Positions 26,338 to 35,149 of a stretch of 64,000 bases of DNA are shown here, one piece after another. The number at the start of each line of letters is the position of its first letter. Position 1 is the stretch's first letter. A program made the translations under genes and the position numbers. The notes beneath the pieces were generated by a model that saw only the letters and a list, made by a program, of their open reading frames with translations, did no database searches and was not told the origin of the DNA. The stretch is taken from contig JBKECQ010000041.1 in the NCBI GenBank assembly GCA_047974845.1, positions 38,079 to 102,078 of the forward strand, given 5' to 3'. The stretch is from Aminipila sp047974845 (GTDB lineage Bacteria; Bacillota; Clostridia; Peptostreptococcales; Anaerovoracaceae).

Positions 26338-28230
26338 ATGGGATTTTTACCTATAACAAAACAAGAATGTGAAGCAAAGGGTTGGACTCAGCCAGACTTT
26401 GTTTTAATTACTGGGGATGGCTATATAGACCATCCCTCTTTTGGCACAGCTATAATAAGTAGATTACTTGAACATTATGGATATAAGGTTGCCATATTGT
26501 CACAACCTAATTGGGACAGTAAAAAAGATTTTATGAAATTTGGGAAGCCAAGATTAGGGTTCCTTATTAATGCTGGAAATGTAGATTCAATGGTAAATCA
26601 TTATTCAGTATTTAAACACAAGAGAAGGTCCGATGCATACTCTCCGGGGGGAGAGGCTGGCAAAAGGCCAAATCGTGCGGTCATTGTATACAGTAACAGG
26701 GCTAGAGAGGCTTATAAAGACGTTCCTATAATAATAGGAGGTATAGAAGCAAGTTTAAGGCGCCTTGGACATTATGACTATTGGGAAGATAAAGTTAGAC
26801 GATCTATATTATTAGATGCAAAAGCCGATATTTTAATATATGGCATGGGAGAACGTGCTATATTAGAGATAGCGGAAGCCCTTGATTCAGGAATAGAGGG
26901 TAAGGATGTAGGCTGGATAAAGGGAACCTGTGTAAAATCAAAGGAAATTTATTGGGATGACGAAACTATAAGCTTACCGGATTTTAATGATATTACTAAA
27001 TCAAAAAAATCATATGCGGAAAGTTTTGCTATCCAATACAAAAACAATGATTTCATAACAGCCAAAAGATTGGTTGAAAAGTATGAAGAAGGTTTATTTG
27101 TAGTGCAAAATCCACCGCAAGAACCTCTTAATACTGAGGAATTGGATCAAATATATGAATTGCCGTATGAAGGGACATATCACCCATCATACGAACAAAT
27201 GGGTGGAATACCGGCAATTAAAGAGGTGGAGTTTAGCATTATAAGCAGTAGAGGCTGTTTTGGGGGATGTGCATTTTGCGCATTGACATTTCATCAAGGT
27301 CGACAGGTGAGAGGCAGAAGCAAAGACTCTATTGTACGAGAAGGGAAGAGACTAACTCAACTTCCTAAATTCAAGGGATATATTCATGATGTTGGAGGTC
27401 CAACTGCAAACTTTAGAGGACCTGCGTGTAAAAAACAGGTTACAAAGGGTGTATGCACAAATAAAGACTGTTTGTATCCCAGCCCTTGTAATCAGATGAT
27501 AGTAGACCATTCTGAATATTTACAGGTTCTAAGAGAGCTAAGAGAGCTTGAAGGAATTAAAAAAGTCTTTATTCGTTCAGGCATCAGGTTTGATTATGTT
27601 ATGGCGGATAAGAATGAAGACTTCCTAAAAGAGCTTTGCAAACATCATGTAAGTGGTGTTTTAAAAGTTGCACCGGAGCATATTTCAGATACGGTTTTAT
27701 CCTGTATGCATAAGCCTGAAAAGAAAGTATTTGAGGAATTTAGTAAGAAATATAAAAGGATTAATGAACAACTTGGGTTAAAGCAATATCTAATTCCTTA
27801 TCTGATTTCCTCACATCCCGGTAGCAGACTGGAAGATGCTGTGGAATTAGCCGAATTTTTAAGTGACAATGGGTTTATTCCGGATCAGGTTCAGGATTTT
27901 TATCCTACTCCGGGCACATTGGCTACTTGTATGTATTATACGGAAATGAATCCTTTAACCATGGAAAATGTTTATGTGCCAAAGACTATGGAAGAGAAAA
28001 AAATGCAAAGAGCGTTAATACATTTTAATAAACCGGAGAATCATAATTTGGTGAAGGCGGCTCTTTATAAAGTTGGAAGGCAGGATTTAATACCTAAGCT
28101 TATTAGAAACAATAAACAAAGTAGAAATAACAATGTACAAGATAGAAATAACAATGTACAAAGTAGAAATAACAATGTACAAAGTAATAATGTCCATAAT
28201 CATAAACGAAAGCAAGGCAAAAGGAGATAG
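26338..28230 (+). CDS. YgiQ-family radical SAM protein
   Basis: 630-residue radical-SAM protein of the UPF0313/YgiQ family, whose reaction is not established. The [4Fe-4S] motif CFGGCAFC (CxxxCxxC) lies mid-protein (about residue 306) after SIISSRG. Further conserved cysteines occur in the segment ACKKQVTKGVCTNKDC and in SPCNQM. The N-terminal third is a B12-binding-like/UPF0313 region with the family motif RNRAVIVYSN-type sequence. The C-terminal ~40 residues are an Asn-rich repetitive, basic tail (RNNNVQ repeats ending KRKQGKRR), which is not a family feature. RBS AAAGAGGA precedes the ATG. Confidence 0.92.
   Translation: MGFLPITKQECEAKGWTQPDFVLITGDGYIDHPSFGTAIISRLLEHYGYKVAILSQPNWDSKKDFMKFGKPRLGFLINAGNVDSMVNHYSVFKHKRRSDAYSPGGEAGKRPNRAVIVYSNRAREAYKDVPIIIGGIEASLRRLGHYDYWEDKVRRSILLDAKADILIYGMGERAILEIAEALDSGIEGKDVGWIKGTCVKSKEIYWDDETISLPDFNDITKSKKSYAESFAIQYKNNDFITAKRLVEKYEEGLFVVQNPPQEPLNTEELDQIYELPYEGTYHPSYEQMGGIPAIKEVEFSIISSRGCFGGCAFCALTFHQGRQVRGRSKDSIVREGKRLTQLPKFKGYIHDVGGPTANFRGPACKKQVTKGVCTNKDCLYPSPCNQMIVDHSEYLQVLRELRELEGIKKVFIRSGIRFDYVMADKNEDFLKELCKHHVSGVLKVAPEHISDTVLSCMHKPEKKVFEEFSKKYKRINEQLGLKQYLIPYLISSHPGSRLEDAVELAEFLSDNGFIPDQVQDFYPTPGTLATCMYYTEMNPLTMENVYVPKTMEEKKMQRALIHFNKPENHNLVKAALYKVGRQDLIPKLIRNNKQSRNNNVQDRNNNVQSRNNNVQSNNVHNHKRKQGKRR
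28120..28193 (+). repeat. 21-bp tandem repeats in the ygiQ-like gene
   Basis: Three 21-bp units (28120-28140, 28141-28161, 28162-28182) and a partial fourth, each encoding SRNNNVQ-like heptapeptides. All are in frame, so copy-number change would only lengthen the tail. Confidence 0.85.
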
Positions 28231-28233
28231 GCA

Positions 28234-29577
28234 ATGGGCTTGATATATAAGCTTGCAGATATAGTCGATGAGTGCAAACAAGAATATGAAAAACTTGCAA
28301 TGTTATTAGATGAAAATAGCGATGAAAAGCATGGATTTAATGTTATAGAAAGTTATTCTAGTTCAATAGAAAACGGAAATCTATTGGCTGAGGGTAATAA
28401 TCTTGAATTTATGCTTTATCTTTTGTCTGAAAAAAACATGAAAGGTAAGATAAAACTAATTTATGTTGACCCACCATTTTTTTCAAAGGCAGATTATAAT
28501 TCGCAAGTAAAAATCAGCACCAAATGTTTTGAAAAGAATATTAATATTAGGCAAACGGTCTATACCGATAGCTGGAAGGACGGAATTGAATCATATTTGA
28601 GGATGATAGGCATAAGATTATATGTTATGCGAGAACTCCTTGCTGAGGACGGATGCATTTGGATGCATCTGGATTGGCACGCCGCCCACTATGTAAAAAT
28701 AATAATGGATGAGGTTTTTGGCTCCGAGAATTTTATAAATGAGGTTATTTGGAACTATAAATCAGGAGGTTCAGGGCAAAGAAGGTTTGCAAGAAAACAT
28801 GATACTCTGCTTTTTTATGGAAAAACAAATAAGTATTTTTTTGAGGTTCAGAAGGAAAAGTCGTATAATAGAGGCATGAAACCATATAGATTTAAAGGTG
28901 TAGAGGAATTCCAAGATGAAGTGGGCTGGTACACCTTAGTTAATATGAAGGATGTATGGCAAATGGACATGGTTGGAAGAACCTCTGCCGAAAGAACTGG
29001 TTATGCCACACAAAAACCGGAGGCTTTACTTGAAAGGATATTAAAAAGTTGCACTAAGGAAGGCGATTTGTGTGCCGACTTCTTCGGAGGGTCAGGGACA
29101 TTAGCTGTGACAGCAAACAAAATGAAGCGTAACTGGATTACCTCTGATATAGGTAAGATGTCCATAGCAAGTATTAGAAAACGGTTGATTAGGAATGAGG
29201 CTAATTTTTCTGTGATTTCAAATTGTAATCATTCACAAGAAATATGCAGAGTTCATGCAAGTTGTGAAAAAAAACATGGCGACATATATTTGATTACACT
29301 ACATAATTATAATCTGGATGAAGAGTCCATGAACCTTGCAAATGAAGAAGAATATAAAAATATTAAATTGATACTGGAAAAAGATAGTTTAAGCTTAATT
29401 GATTATTGGAGCTTAGATTTTAATTTTGATGGAATTAATCATAGACCACAGATTATACATTTAAGAGAAAAAGGTACTATAGAAATGCAAGGTGAGCTTA
29501 CTAGTCAAACAGGAGTAATAAGTATGCTTTGCGTTGATGTCCTTGGCAACACGTCAAAGAAACTTTTTTATGTATAA
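28234..29577 (+). CDS. Orphan site-specific DNA methyltransferase (beta-class, type III Mod-like)
   Basis: 447-residue amino-methyltransferase. The catalytic motif IV is visible as VDPPFF (about residues 83-88) and the SAM-binding motif I as ADFFGGSGTLAV (about 279-290). The order IV before I marks a beta-class N6-adenine or N4-cytosine methyltransferase like type III Mod. The catalytic tetrad is DPPF instead of the commoner DPPY/DPPW. WMHLDWH (motif VIII-like) is also present. No restriction gene, specificity subunit or helicase is adjacent, so it acts alone or with distant partners. The start ATG is 3 bp after the radical-SAM gene, with AAGGAGA inside that gene. Confidence 0.88.
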   Translation: MGLIYKLADIVDECKQEYEKLAMLLDENSDEKHGFNVIESYSSSIENGNLLAEGNNLEFMLYLLSEKNMKGKIKLIYVDPPFFSKADYNSQVKISTKCFEKNINIRQTVYTDSWKDGIESYLRMIGIRLYVMRELLAEDGCIWMHLDWHAAHYVKIIMDEVFGSENFINEVIWNYKSGGSGQRRFARKHDTLLFYGKTNKYFFEVQKEKSYNRGMKPYRFKGVEEFQDEVGWYTLVNMKDVWQMDMVGRTSAERTGYATQKPEALLERILKSCTKEGDLCADFFGGSGTLAVTANKMKRNWITSDIGKMSIASIRKRLIRNEANFSVISNCNHSQEICRVHASCEKKHGDIYLITLHNYNLDEESMNLANEEEYKNIKLILEKDSLSLIDYWSLDFNFDGINHRPQIIHLREKGTIEMQGELTSQTGVISMLCVDVLGNTSKKLFYV

Positions 29578-29638
29578 AAATGTTTTTATATTTAAATAGG
29601 ATTTTAGTTTGTATTTAATATAGATAGGAGGATGTAAC

Positions 29639-30526
29639 ATGAAAAAACTTACCGATGAACAAATCAAATCATTTGCTGTAGACTTTATATTAGTATTGAT
29701 TGCTTGCTGTATCGGTGCTTTTGCCACTGTATCCATTATGATTCCAAATGGTCTTTCCAGTGGAGGTCTTACAGGTGTTATAAGAATACTACAGAACTAT
29801 TTGCCTTTTGGATTTTCTGTTATGTATTATATTGGAGCGATTTTAATTCTAATAGTCTGTACAATAACGCTTGGGGTGAAAGAAGCAAAAAAGATTGTCT
29901 TGATGTCTATTTTGTATCCTACAGTTATGGTAGTTTTTGAACATTTAAATTTTCAATTATTAGAGGAAAAAGATATTATATTAGCTGCCATATATTGCGG
30001 TGTATTTTCAGGGGCTTGTAGTGGAATAGCATTTTCAAGAGGATATTCGTCAGGAGGCTCTGATACAGTAGCTAAGATAATTCAAAAAAAGCTTTTGCCA
30101 CATATGAGTTTAAGTAAGCTATTGATGACAATTGATGCGGCAGTAATAATCACATCGGGTTTTGTTTTTGGAAGGAATATAGCTTTATATGCACTTATTA
30201 CTACAGTTATTATTTCTAAAACAATAGATTTAATATTGTTTGGTTTGGCCACTAAAATTGTTCAAGTAGAAATAATTACAGAAAATCAGGCGGAAATTAC
30301 TGATTACATCATGAATGATATGGAAAGAGGCGTATCTATAGAAACTATTGTGGGTGCTTACTCCGGGAGAGAAAAAAGTAAATTATTGGTTTTATGTTCT
30401 CCAAGAGAGGGGCTGCTAATAAGGCAACATATTGCTAAAACCGATCCCAGTGCATTGATAACTGTAATCCATGTAGACTCAGTGTGGGGAAATGGTAATG
30501 GATTTAATGATATAGATAAAGAATAA
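29639..30526 (+). CDS. YitT-family membrane protein (DUF2179)
   Basis: 295-residue inner-membrane protein with five or six membrane segments (about 13-210) and a soluble C-terminal DUF2179 domain (about 220-290). The family signature GLSSGGLTGV near residue 38 and the second glycine motif FSRGYSSGGSDTVAKI (about 135-150) are visible. The function is unknown; DUF2179 has a ferredoxin-like, ACT-like fold that may bind a small ligand. RBS GGAGG lies just before the ATG. It stands between the methyltransferase gene and a lipoprotein gene. Confidence 0.9.
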   Translation: MKKLTDEQIKSFAVDFILVLIACCIGAFATVSIMIPNGLSSGGLTGVIRILQNYLPFGFSVMYYIGAILILIVCTITLGVKEAKKIVLMSILYPTVMVVFEHLNFQLLEEKDIILAAIYCGVFSGACSGIAFSRGYSSGGSDTVAKIIQKKLLPHMSLSKLLMTIDAAVIITSGFVFGRNIALYALITTVIISKTIDLILFGLATKIVQVEIITENQAEITDYIMNDMERGVSIETIVGAYSGREKSKLLVLCSPREGLLIRQHIAKTDPSALITVIHVDSVWGNGNGFNDIDKE

Positions 30527-30561
30527 TATTTTGAAATTAAAAGGTATTGCGGAGGTTGAAT

Positions 30562-31203
30562 ATGAAAGCAAGGGTATTAATCACATGGGCTGTGTTACTA
30601 ACTTTAACCTTTAGTTTTACTGCTTGTGGGGATCCTGGTACAAAGAGTTCTGCAAAAAAGATAAATGCGGCACTGGAAAAAAGCATTGAAATCAAAAGTG
30701 GTAGCATTGAAACAAATATATTAGAGGGGAGCTATTATCCCAAAGACGCACCTAACAAAATTGTATCGGATTTTGAAAATCTAAACTCTAAAAAGGAGAA
30801 GGATGAAAGAAACATTGAATTTGATGTGACTTTTTATTATTCCGATAGAGAAAAAGAGGTAAGCAATAGAACTAATTATGAAGGCCTATATTTAAATGTT
30901 TACTATCCATATGAGAGATATAATAAGATAAATGTTGATAGAGTGGAAAAGATAGTTTCTGAAAAAAATGAAAATGGCACTACATATTATGTATATTATA
31001 ATGGAAGTCATTTATCACGGAGAGAAGAATGGGCAGATTGTAAAGTAATTAAAGACTTTGAATACTTTTTTATTGATAAAGAGGGTATTATTACTGCGTA
31101 TACCAGTGAAACCAGTTACAGGATTCAAGATAAGGATTCCCAAAAGTGGTCAGATGGTAAGAGCCGACTATCTGTCAAGCTTGAAAACTATGAAATATAC
31201 TAA
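30562..31203 (+). CDS. Lipoprotein of unknown function preceding an ABC exporter
   Basis: 213-residue lipoprotein. The signal peptide ends in lipobox FTAC near residue 21, followed by a hydrophilic, mostly beta domain with many Tyr/Lys residues and no recognised motif. The sequence resembles LppX/DUF-type lipoprotein domains only in general shape (ends in a YRIQDKDSQKW-like strand), which I do not treat as evidence. The start is the ATG after GGAGG at 30551-30555. It sits 12 bp upstream of an ABC exporter gene; co-transcription suggests linked expression but not necessarily linked function. Confidence 0.7.
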   Translation: MKARVLITWAVLLTLTFSFTACGDPGTKSSAKKINAALEKSIEIKSGSIETNILEGSYYPKDAPNKIVSDFENLNSKKEKDERNIEFDVTFYYSDREKEVSNRTNYEGLYLNVYYPYERYNKINVDRVEKIVSEKNENGTTYYVYYNGSHLSRREEWADCKVIKDFEYFFIDKEGIITAYTSETSYRIQDKDSQKWSDGKSRLSVKLENYEIY

Positions 31204-31215
31204 TTGGAGGCGAAC

Positions 31216-32973
31216 ATGAATGAAGATGTTCTAACGAGGAAAACAGGATATTTAATAAAGAGGTTTATTCCGTATTTTAGTAAATATAAATGGATTTTAG
31301 TATTAGATTTATTTTGTGCAACGCTAACTACATTATGTGATTTGGTATTGCCTTTGATTGTAAGATATATTACAGATAAGGGTATGAATGATATTGAGTC
31401 ATTAACCTTACAAATTATTTTAAGTTTAGGTGCGGTATATCTGGTTCTAAGATTTATAGATGTAATTGCTAATTATTATATGGCAAATATTGGTCATGTT
31501 ATGGGGGCTAAGATTGAAACCGATATGCGTAAAGATTTATTTTCGCATATGCAAGAACTTTCCTATTCATATTATAGCAATACGAAGATAGGTCAGCTAA
31601 TGGCTAGAATTACAAGCGATTTATTTGATATTACAGAGTTTGCACATCACTGCCCGGAAGAATATTTTATTGCAGGTCTTAAAATTATTGTTTCCTTTGC
31701 AATTTTATGTTCGGTAGATGTGTGGCTAACAATAATTATTTTTGCCATTTTGCCAATTATGATATTCTGTTCTATGCAATTTAACCAAAAAATGAAAAAA
31801 GCTTTTAAGAAACAGAGAAATCAGGTTGGAGAAATAAATGCACAAGTTGAAGACAGTTTGTTAGGAATCAGAGTATCAAAATCATTTGCCAATGAAGAGC
31901 TAGAAAAAGAAAAATTTGAAGAGGGAAATAATAAATTTTTAGATGTAAAAAAAGAATCATATAAATATATGGCGGGATTCCAAGGAACAGTTAGACTGTT
32001 TGATGGAATCATGTATATTGCAGTTGTTGTAATCGGATCTATTTTTATGATTAACGGTAAAATACAACCGGCAGATTTAGTGGCATATCTTCTTTATGTG
32101 GTTATGCTTTTAAATTCAGTTAGAAGAATTGTTGAATTTACAGAACAATTTCAAAGGGGTATGACCGGAATAGAGAGATTTATAGAAGTAATGGATGAAC
32201 CTATTGAAATTGATGATTTGCCTGATGCCATTGATCTTCCTTCCGTAAAGGGAAATATTCAATTTGAGGATGTAAGCTTCAAGTACTTTGACAGTGACAA
32301 TATATTGAATAACATAAACATTTCAATAAAAGCAGGAGAAAATGTGGCTCTTGTGGGTCCCTCTGGAGCGGGGAAAACAACACTGTGCAATCTACTTCCA
32401 AGATTTTATGACGTGAATAAGGGAAAGATTTTAATAGATGGATTTGACATAAAAAAAGTGACAATCCAATCCTTAAGGACACAAATTGGTATAGTTCAAC
32501 AGGATGTTTATTTATTTTCGGGAACTGTATATGAAAATATTGAATATGGCAAACCCGGGGCTACAAAAAAAGAAATTGAAGAAGCGGCTAAACTTGCAGG
32601 CGCTCACGAGTTTATATCTAAGCTACAAGAGGGGTATAATACCTATGTGGGAGAACATGGTGTTAAGCTTTCAGGTGGGCAGAAGCAGAGAATCAGTATA
32701 GCAAGAGTATTCTTAAAGAATCCACCCATATTAATTTTAGATGAAGCCACATCTGCACTAGATAATGAAAGTGAGCAAATCGTGCAAGAATCGTTATCAA
32801 AGCTTGCTAAGGGCAGAACAACTCTTACTATTGCACACAGACTGACAACCATAAAAAATGCGGATAAAATTGTGGTACTCACTGATAACGGTATAGAGGA
32901 AAGTGGAAGCCATCAAGAACTGATTGATAGAAATGGAATTTATGCTAAGCTGTATAGTATGTATAAAAAGTAG
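31216..32973 (+). CDS. ABC exporter, fused permease and ATPase
   Basis: 585-residue half-transporter. It has six membrane helices (about 18-305) followed by a nucleotide-binding domain with Walker A GPSGAGKTT (about 374-382), signature LSGGQKQR, Walker B ILILDEATSALD and the H-loop IAHRL. It probably works as a homodimer exporting lipid, peptide or drug. The substrate cannot be inferred. The start is the ATG at 31216 with GGAGG at 31206-31210; the in-frame TTG at 31204 overlaps the RBS. Confidence 0.93.
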   Translation: MNEDVLTRKTGYLIKRFIPYFSKYKWILVLDLFCATLTTLCDLVLPLIVRYITDKGMNDIESLTLQIILSLGAVYLVLRFIDVIANYYMANIGHVMGAKIETDMRKDLFSHMQELSYSYYSNTKIGQLMARITSDLFDITEFAHHCPEEYFIAGLKIIVSFAILCSVDVWLTIIIFAILPIMIFCSMQFNQKMKKAFKKQRNQVGEINAQVEDSLLGIRVSKSFANEELEKEKFEEGNNKFLDVKKESYKYMAGFQGTVRLFDGIMYIAVVVIGSIFMINGKIQPADLVAYLLYVVMLLNSVRRIVEFTEQFQRGMTGIERFIEVMDEPIEIDDLPDAIDLPSVKGNIQFEDVSFKYFDSDNILNNINISIKAGENVALVGPSGAGKTTLCNLLPRFYDVNKGKILIDGFDIKKVTIQSLRTQIGIVQQDVYLFSGTVYENIEYGKPGATKKEIEEAAKLAGAHEFISKLQEGYNTYVGEHGVKLSGGQKQRISIARVFLKNPPILILDEATSALDNESEQIVQESLSKLAKGRTTLTIAHRLTTIKNADKIVVLTDNGIEESGSHQELIDRNGIYAKLYSMYKK

Positions 32974-33022
32974 CAGGACATAATAATATCAGATAGAAGT
33001 AACTTTACGGAGGATTAAATCT

Positions 33023-33481
33023 ATGTATGATATTATGATTGATACAAGCTTTTTATGTAAAGCAGCAGGGATATATGGGTTGATTAATGAAAAGAAATTT
33101 TTAGGTAGGGGAGTTTCATATAGTGCAACCTATGACGGAATTCTTTATACCGATAAATTTGCAGCTGTGGTTGGAAGTGGAAAAACTGCTCTTAAGGAAG
33201 CGGCTCTTTTATCTGATTATTGTAAAAGGGTGTATATAATAAATGAGCAAAAAAGCTCTAAAGAACAAAGTCTTTTAATAAGAGAATTAGAGAAAAAGAG
33301 AAATATTGAATTTATATTTAATGCAACTATTGCTAAACTCGAGGGAGAAGACATACTTGAAAGAGCAATCATAGAAAATAAAGAAGTGGGCTGGTTTAGG
33401 AATATTGAAATTTCCAGACTCTTCATAGAATCAGGGCAGACCAATAGCATAAAAGGTAATGTTAAAGAGGTTGTGGAATAA
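33023..33481 (+). CDS. Truncated thioredoxin-reductase-like protein, cysteines lost
   Basis: 152-residue protein matching only the central NAD(P)H-binding domain of thioredoxin reductase. The segment GRGVSYSATYDGILY corresponds to the reductase active site region, normally GVSyCATCDG, with both redox cysteines replaced by Ser and Tyr. It is followed by a Rossmann motif VVGSGKTALKEAALL. The FAD-binding N-terminal domain is reduced to a YDIMI stub and the C-terminal FAD region is missing. It cannot act as a normal reductase. It has a good RBS (GGAGG, 33009-33013), an intact frame and its own terminator, so it may still be expressed. Either a decaying paralogue or a repurposed NAD(P)-binding protein. 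Confidence 0.7.
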   Translation: MYDIMIDTSFLCKAAGIYGLINEKKFLGRGVSYSATYDGILYTDKFAAVVGSGKTALKEAALLSDYCKRVYIINEQKSSKEQSLLIRELEKKRNIEFIFNATIAKLEGEDILERAIIENKEVGWFRNIEISRLFIESGQTNSIKGNVKEVVE

Positions 33482-33499
33482 TCTACAACTTCTTTTTTT
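33467..33499 (+). terminator. Terminator overlapping the reductase-like gene end
   Basis: GAGGTTGTGG (33467-33476) pairs with CTACAACTTC (33483-33492) using G-T pairs, followed by seven T. The left arm encodes the last codons. Confidence 0.75.
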
Positions 33500-33557
33500 A
33501 TATAAATGATAGATTTACATCATAAAAGGTTAATTATATTGTGAAAGGATGTGAAGT

Positions 33558-34091
33558 ATGAAAGTAAGTGAAGAAAATTTTGTAGTGCAAATGCAAGCTC
33601 ATAATGAGGAAGCACTTCAGTATATAATAAAGAACTATGGTTGGGTTATAAAAACCGTGGTAACGAAGCATCTAAGACGATTGCCTTGGTATCAAGAAGA
33701 ATGTATGAATGATGTTCTACTGGCAGCATGGAACAATGTGGATAGATTTGATCAAAGAGCAGGCTCTTTTAAAAACTGGTTGGCAGGAGTGGCAAAATAT
33801 ACAGCCCTTAATTATGTAAGAAAATATAAGCATGAAATAGAACAAGAGGAATTAAAAGAGAACTCCATGGAAGAGACTGAATACCAAAAATCTCAGATGG
33901 AAATGAAAGAAGCCTTTGAGGAACTAATTAGTTGTTTAAATGAAAGAGACAGGGAATTATTTATTCGATTATATTATAAGGATGAGTCTATGGAAAAAAT
34001 AAGTGAGATAACAGGAGTAGAAAAATCTGTATTATACAATAGAATATCTCGAGCAAAAAAGACTATTAGGCATAGTTATAACAAGGGTTAA
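33558..34091 (+). CDS. RNA polymerase ECF-type sigma factor
   Basis: 177-residue sigma-70 family protein with only regions 2 and 4. Region 2 (about 25-92) includes the PWYQEECMNDVLLAAWNNVDRFD helix pair and GSFKNWLAGVAKYTALNY. Region 4 (about 118-172) is a helix-turn-helix with YKDESMEKISEITGVEKS. ECF factors direct transcription of a small regulon when released from a partner. The next gene, 13 bp downstream, encodes a membrane-anchored DUF4179 protein, the usual partner in Firmicutes. RBS AAAGGATG precedes the ATG. No promoter consensus for it is identifiable from one window. Confidence 0.9.
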   Translation: MKVSEENFVVQMQAHNEEALQYIIKNYGWVIKTVVTKHLRRLPWYQEECMNDVLLAAWNNVDRFDQRAGSFKNWLAGVAKYTALNYVRKYKHEIEQEELKENSMEETEYQKSQMEMKEAFEELISCLNERDRELFIRLYYKDESMEKISEITGVEKSVLYNRISRAKKTIRHSYNKG

Positions 34092-34104
34092 AGGAGCGAA
34101 AAGT

Positions 34105-35088
34105 ATGGAAAAAAATATTTACGATTTATTGAATAATGCTTATGTGGATTTAGACGATTACAATAAAGAACAGATAACCGATTTAGAAGGTGCAAAAATG
34201 ATGAAATTTATGAAAGAAAAAATGGGACAAAATAATAATACAAGGAAACAGAAAAGAACAAAAACGGCAGTTGCGGCAAGTATTGCGGTATTAATGCTTG
34301 TTGGTGGCACTGTTGGCGGAGTTTCTGTTATGGCAACAGAGAATCCCACAGCATATAAAATTGCAAATTTTTTAGGAATAGAGAAGAATTTGGACTCATA
34401 TGAATCCATGATTAATCAATCTGTTACTAAGGATGGAGTTACATTATCATTAAAAGGTGTTATTATTAATGGTGATGAGCTGGTAGCATCAGTGGTAACA
34501 AGTAGTCCAGAGCTAAGCAGTGACAACTTTGAAGCTCCGGGTGCAGTTGTTTTTATTAATGGAGAAAGAATAAATGGTGGTTCCATGATGCAATTTAAGG
34601 TTTTAGATGAGCATACAGGGCATTCAATAATCAGAGTTCCACTATTAAAGCAATATGAAGGAATTTTGGATGTGAAATTACAGTTATCTACGCCTTTAAA
34701 GGAGATGGAACGTTCACCACACTGGGAATTTGAATTCCGCACCAGTGGAGATGAGTTAAAAGAAGATACATTTATTCAAGATATTAATGAGACAGTAAGC
34801 CTTCCGGATGGAAAAACAATTAAACTAAATAATTTTCAGTTGAACCGTTTATCTTGTACAATTGATTTTAGTGCAGAAAATGGTTTGGGTGGAAATCAGG
34901 TAGAAATATATTCTGTGGATGAAAAGGGCAATGAAATAAAATTTGAACTTGATGTTATGACTTCTACAAAGGGTAAACTTGTATTACCAATTGAGTATCA
35001 TGAAACGGTAGAACAGGCAAAAACACTCAATTGCACGGTAGTGCTTAATGGGGAAAAACTGGGTCAGACTTTTATGATTCAAAAATAA
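34105..35088 (+). CDS. DUF4179 membrane protein, probable anti-sigma factor
   Basis: 327-residue single-pass membrane protein. It has a cytoplasmic N-terminus (about 1-52) rich in Lys/Asp, one transmembrane helix (about 53-75, AAVASIAVLMLVGGTVGG), and a large extracellular domain of the DUF4179/DUF5643 type. DUF4179 proteins are regularly encoded directly after ECF sigma factors and are thought to hold them at the membrane. The extracellular beta-rich part may sense envelope conditions. It is co-transcribed with the sigma gene (13-bp gap, RBS AAAGGAGCG). The ligand is unknown. Confidence 0.85.
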   Translation: MEKNIYDLLNNAYVDLDDYNKEQITDLEGAKMMKFMKEKMGQNNNTRKQKRTKTAVAASIAVLMLVGGTVGGVSVMATENPTAYKIANFLGIEKNLDSYESMINQSVTKDGVTLSLKGVIINGDELVASVVTSSPELSSDNFEAPGAVVFINGERINGGSMMQFKVLDEHTGHSIIRVPLLKQYEGILDVKLQLSTPLKEMERSPHWEFEFRTSGDELKEDTFIQDINETVSLPDGKTIKLNNFQLNRLSCTIDFSAENGLGGNQVEIYSVDEKGNEIKFELDVMTSTKGKLVLPIEYHETVEQAKTLNCTVVLNGEKLGQTFMIQK

Positions 35089-35114
35089 TAACTTTACCTT
35101 TAATTAAAAAAATA

Positions 35115-35143
35115 TTGATAAATCAATAATTATGTGATACAAT
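35115..35143 (+). promoter_or_regulatory. Promoter of the RNA upstream of speA
   Basis: TTGATA (35115-35120) and TACAAT (35138-35143) with exactly 17-bp spacing. Expected start near 35150. Confidence 0.7.
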
Positions 35144-35149
35144 TCAGTT

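Noticed and set aside
28234..29577. Complete type III restriction-modification system
   Set aside because: Only the methyltransferase is present; both neighbours (radical-SAM and YitT) are unrelated and no helicase-nuclease gene is in the window.
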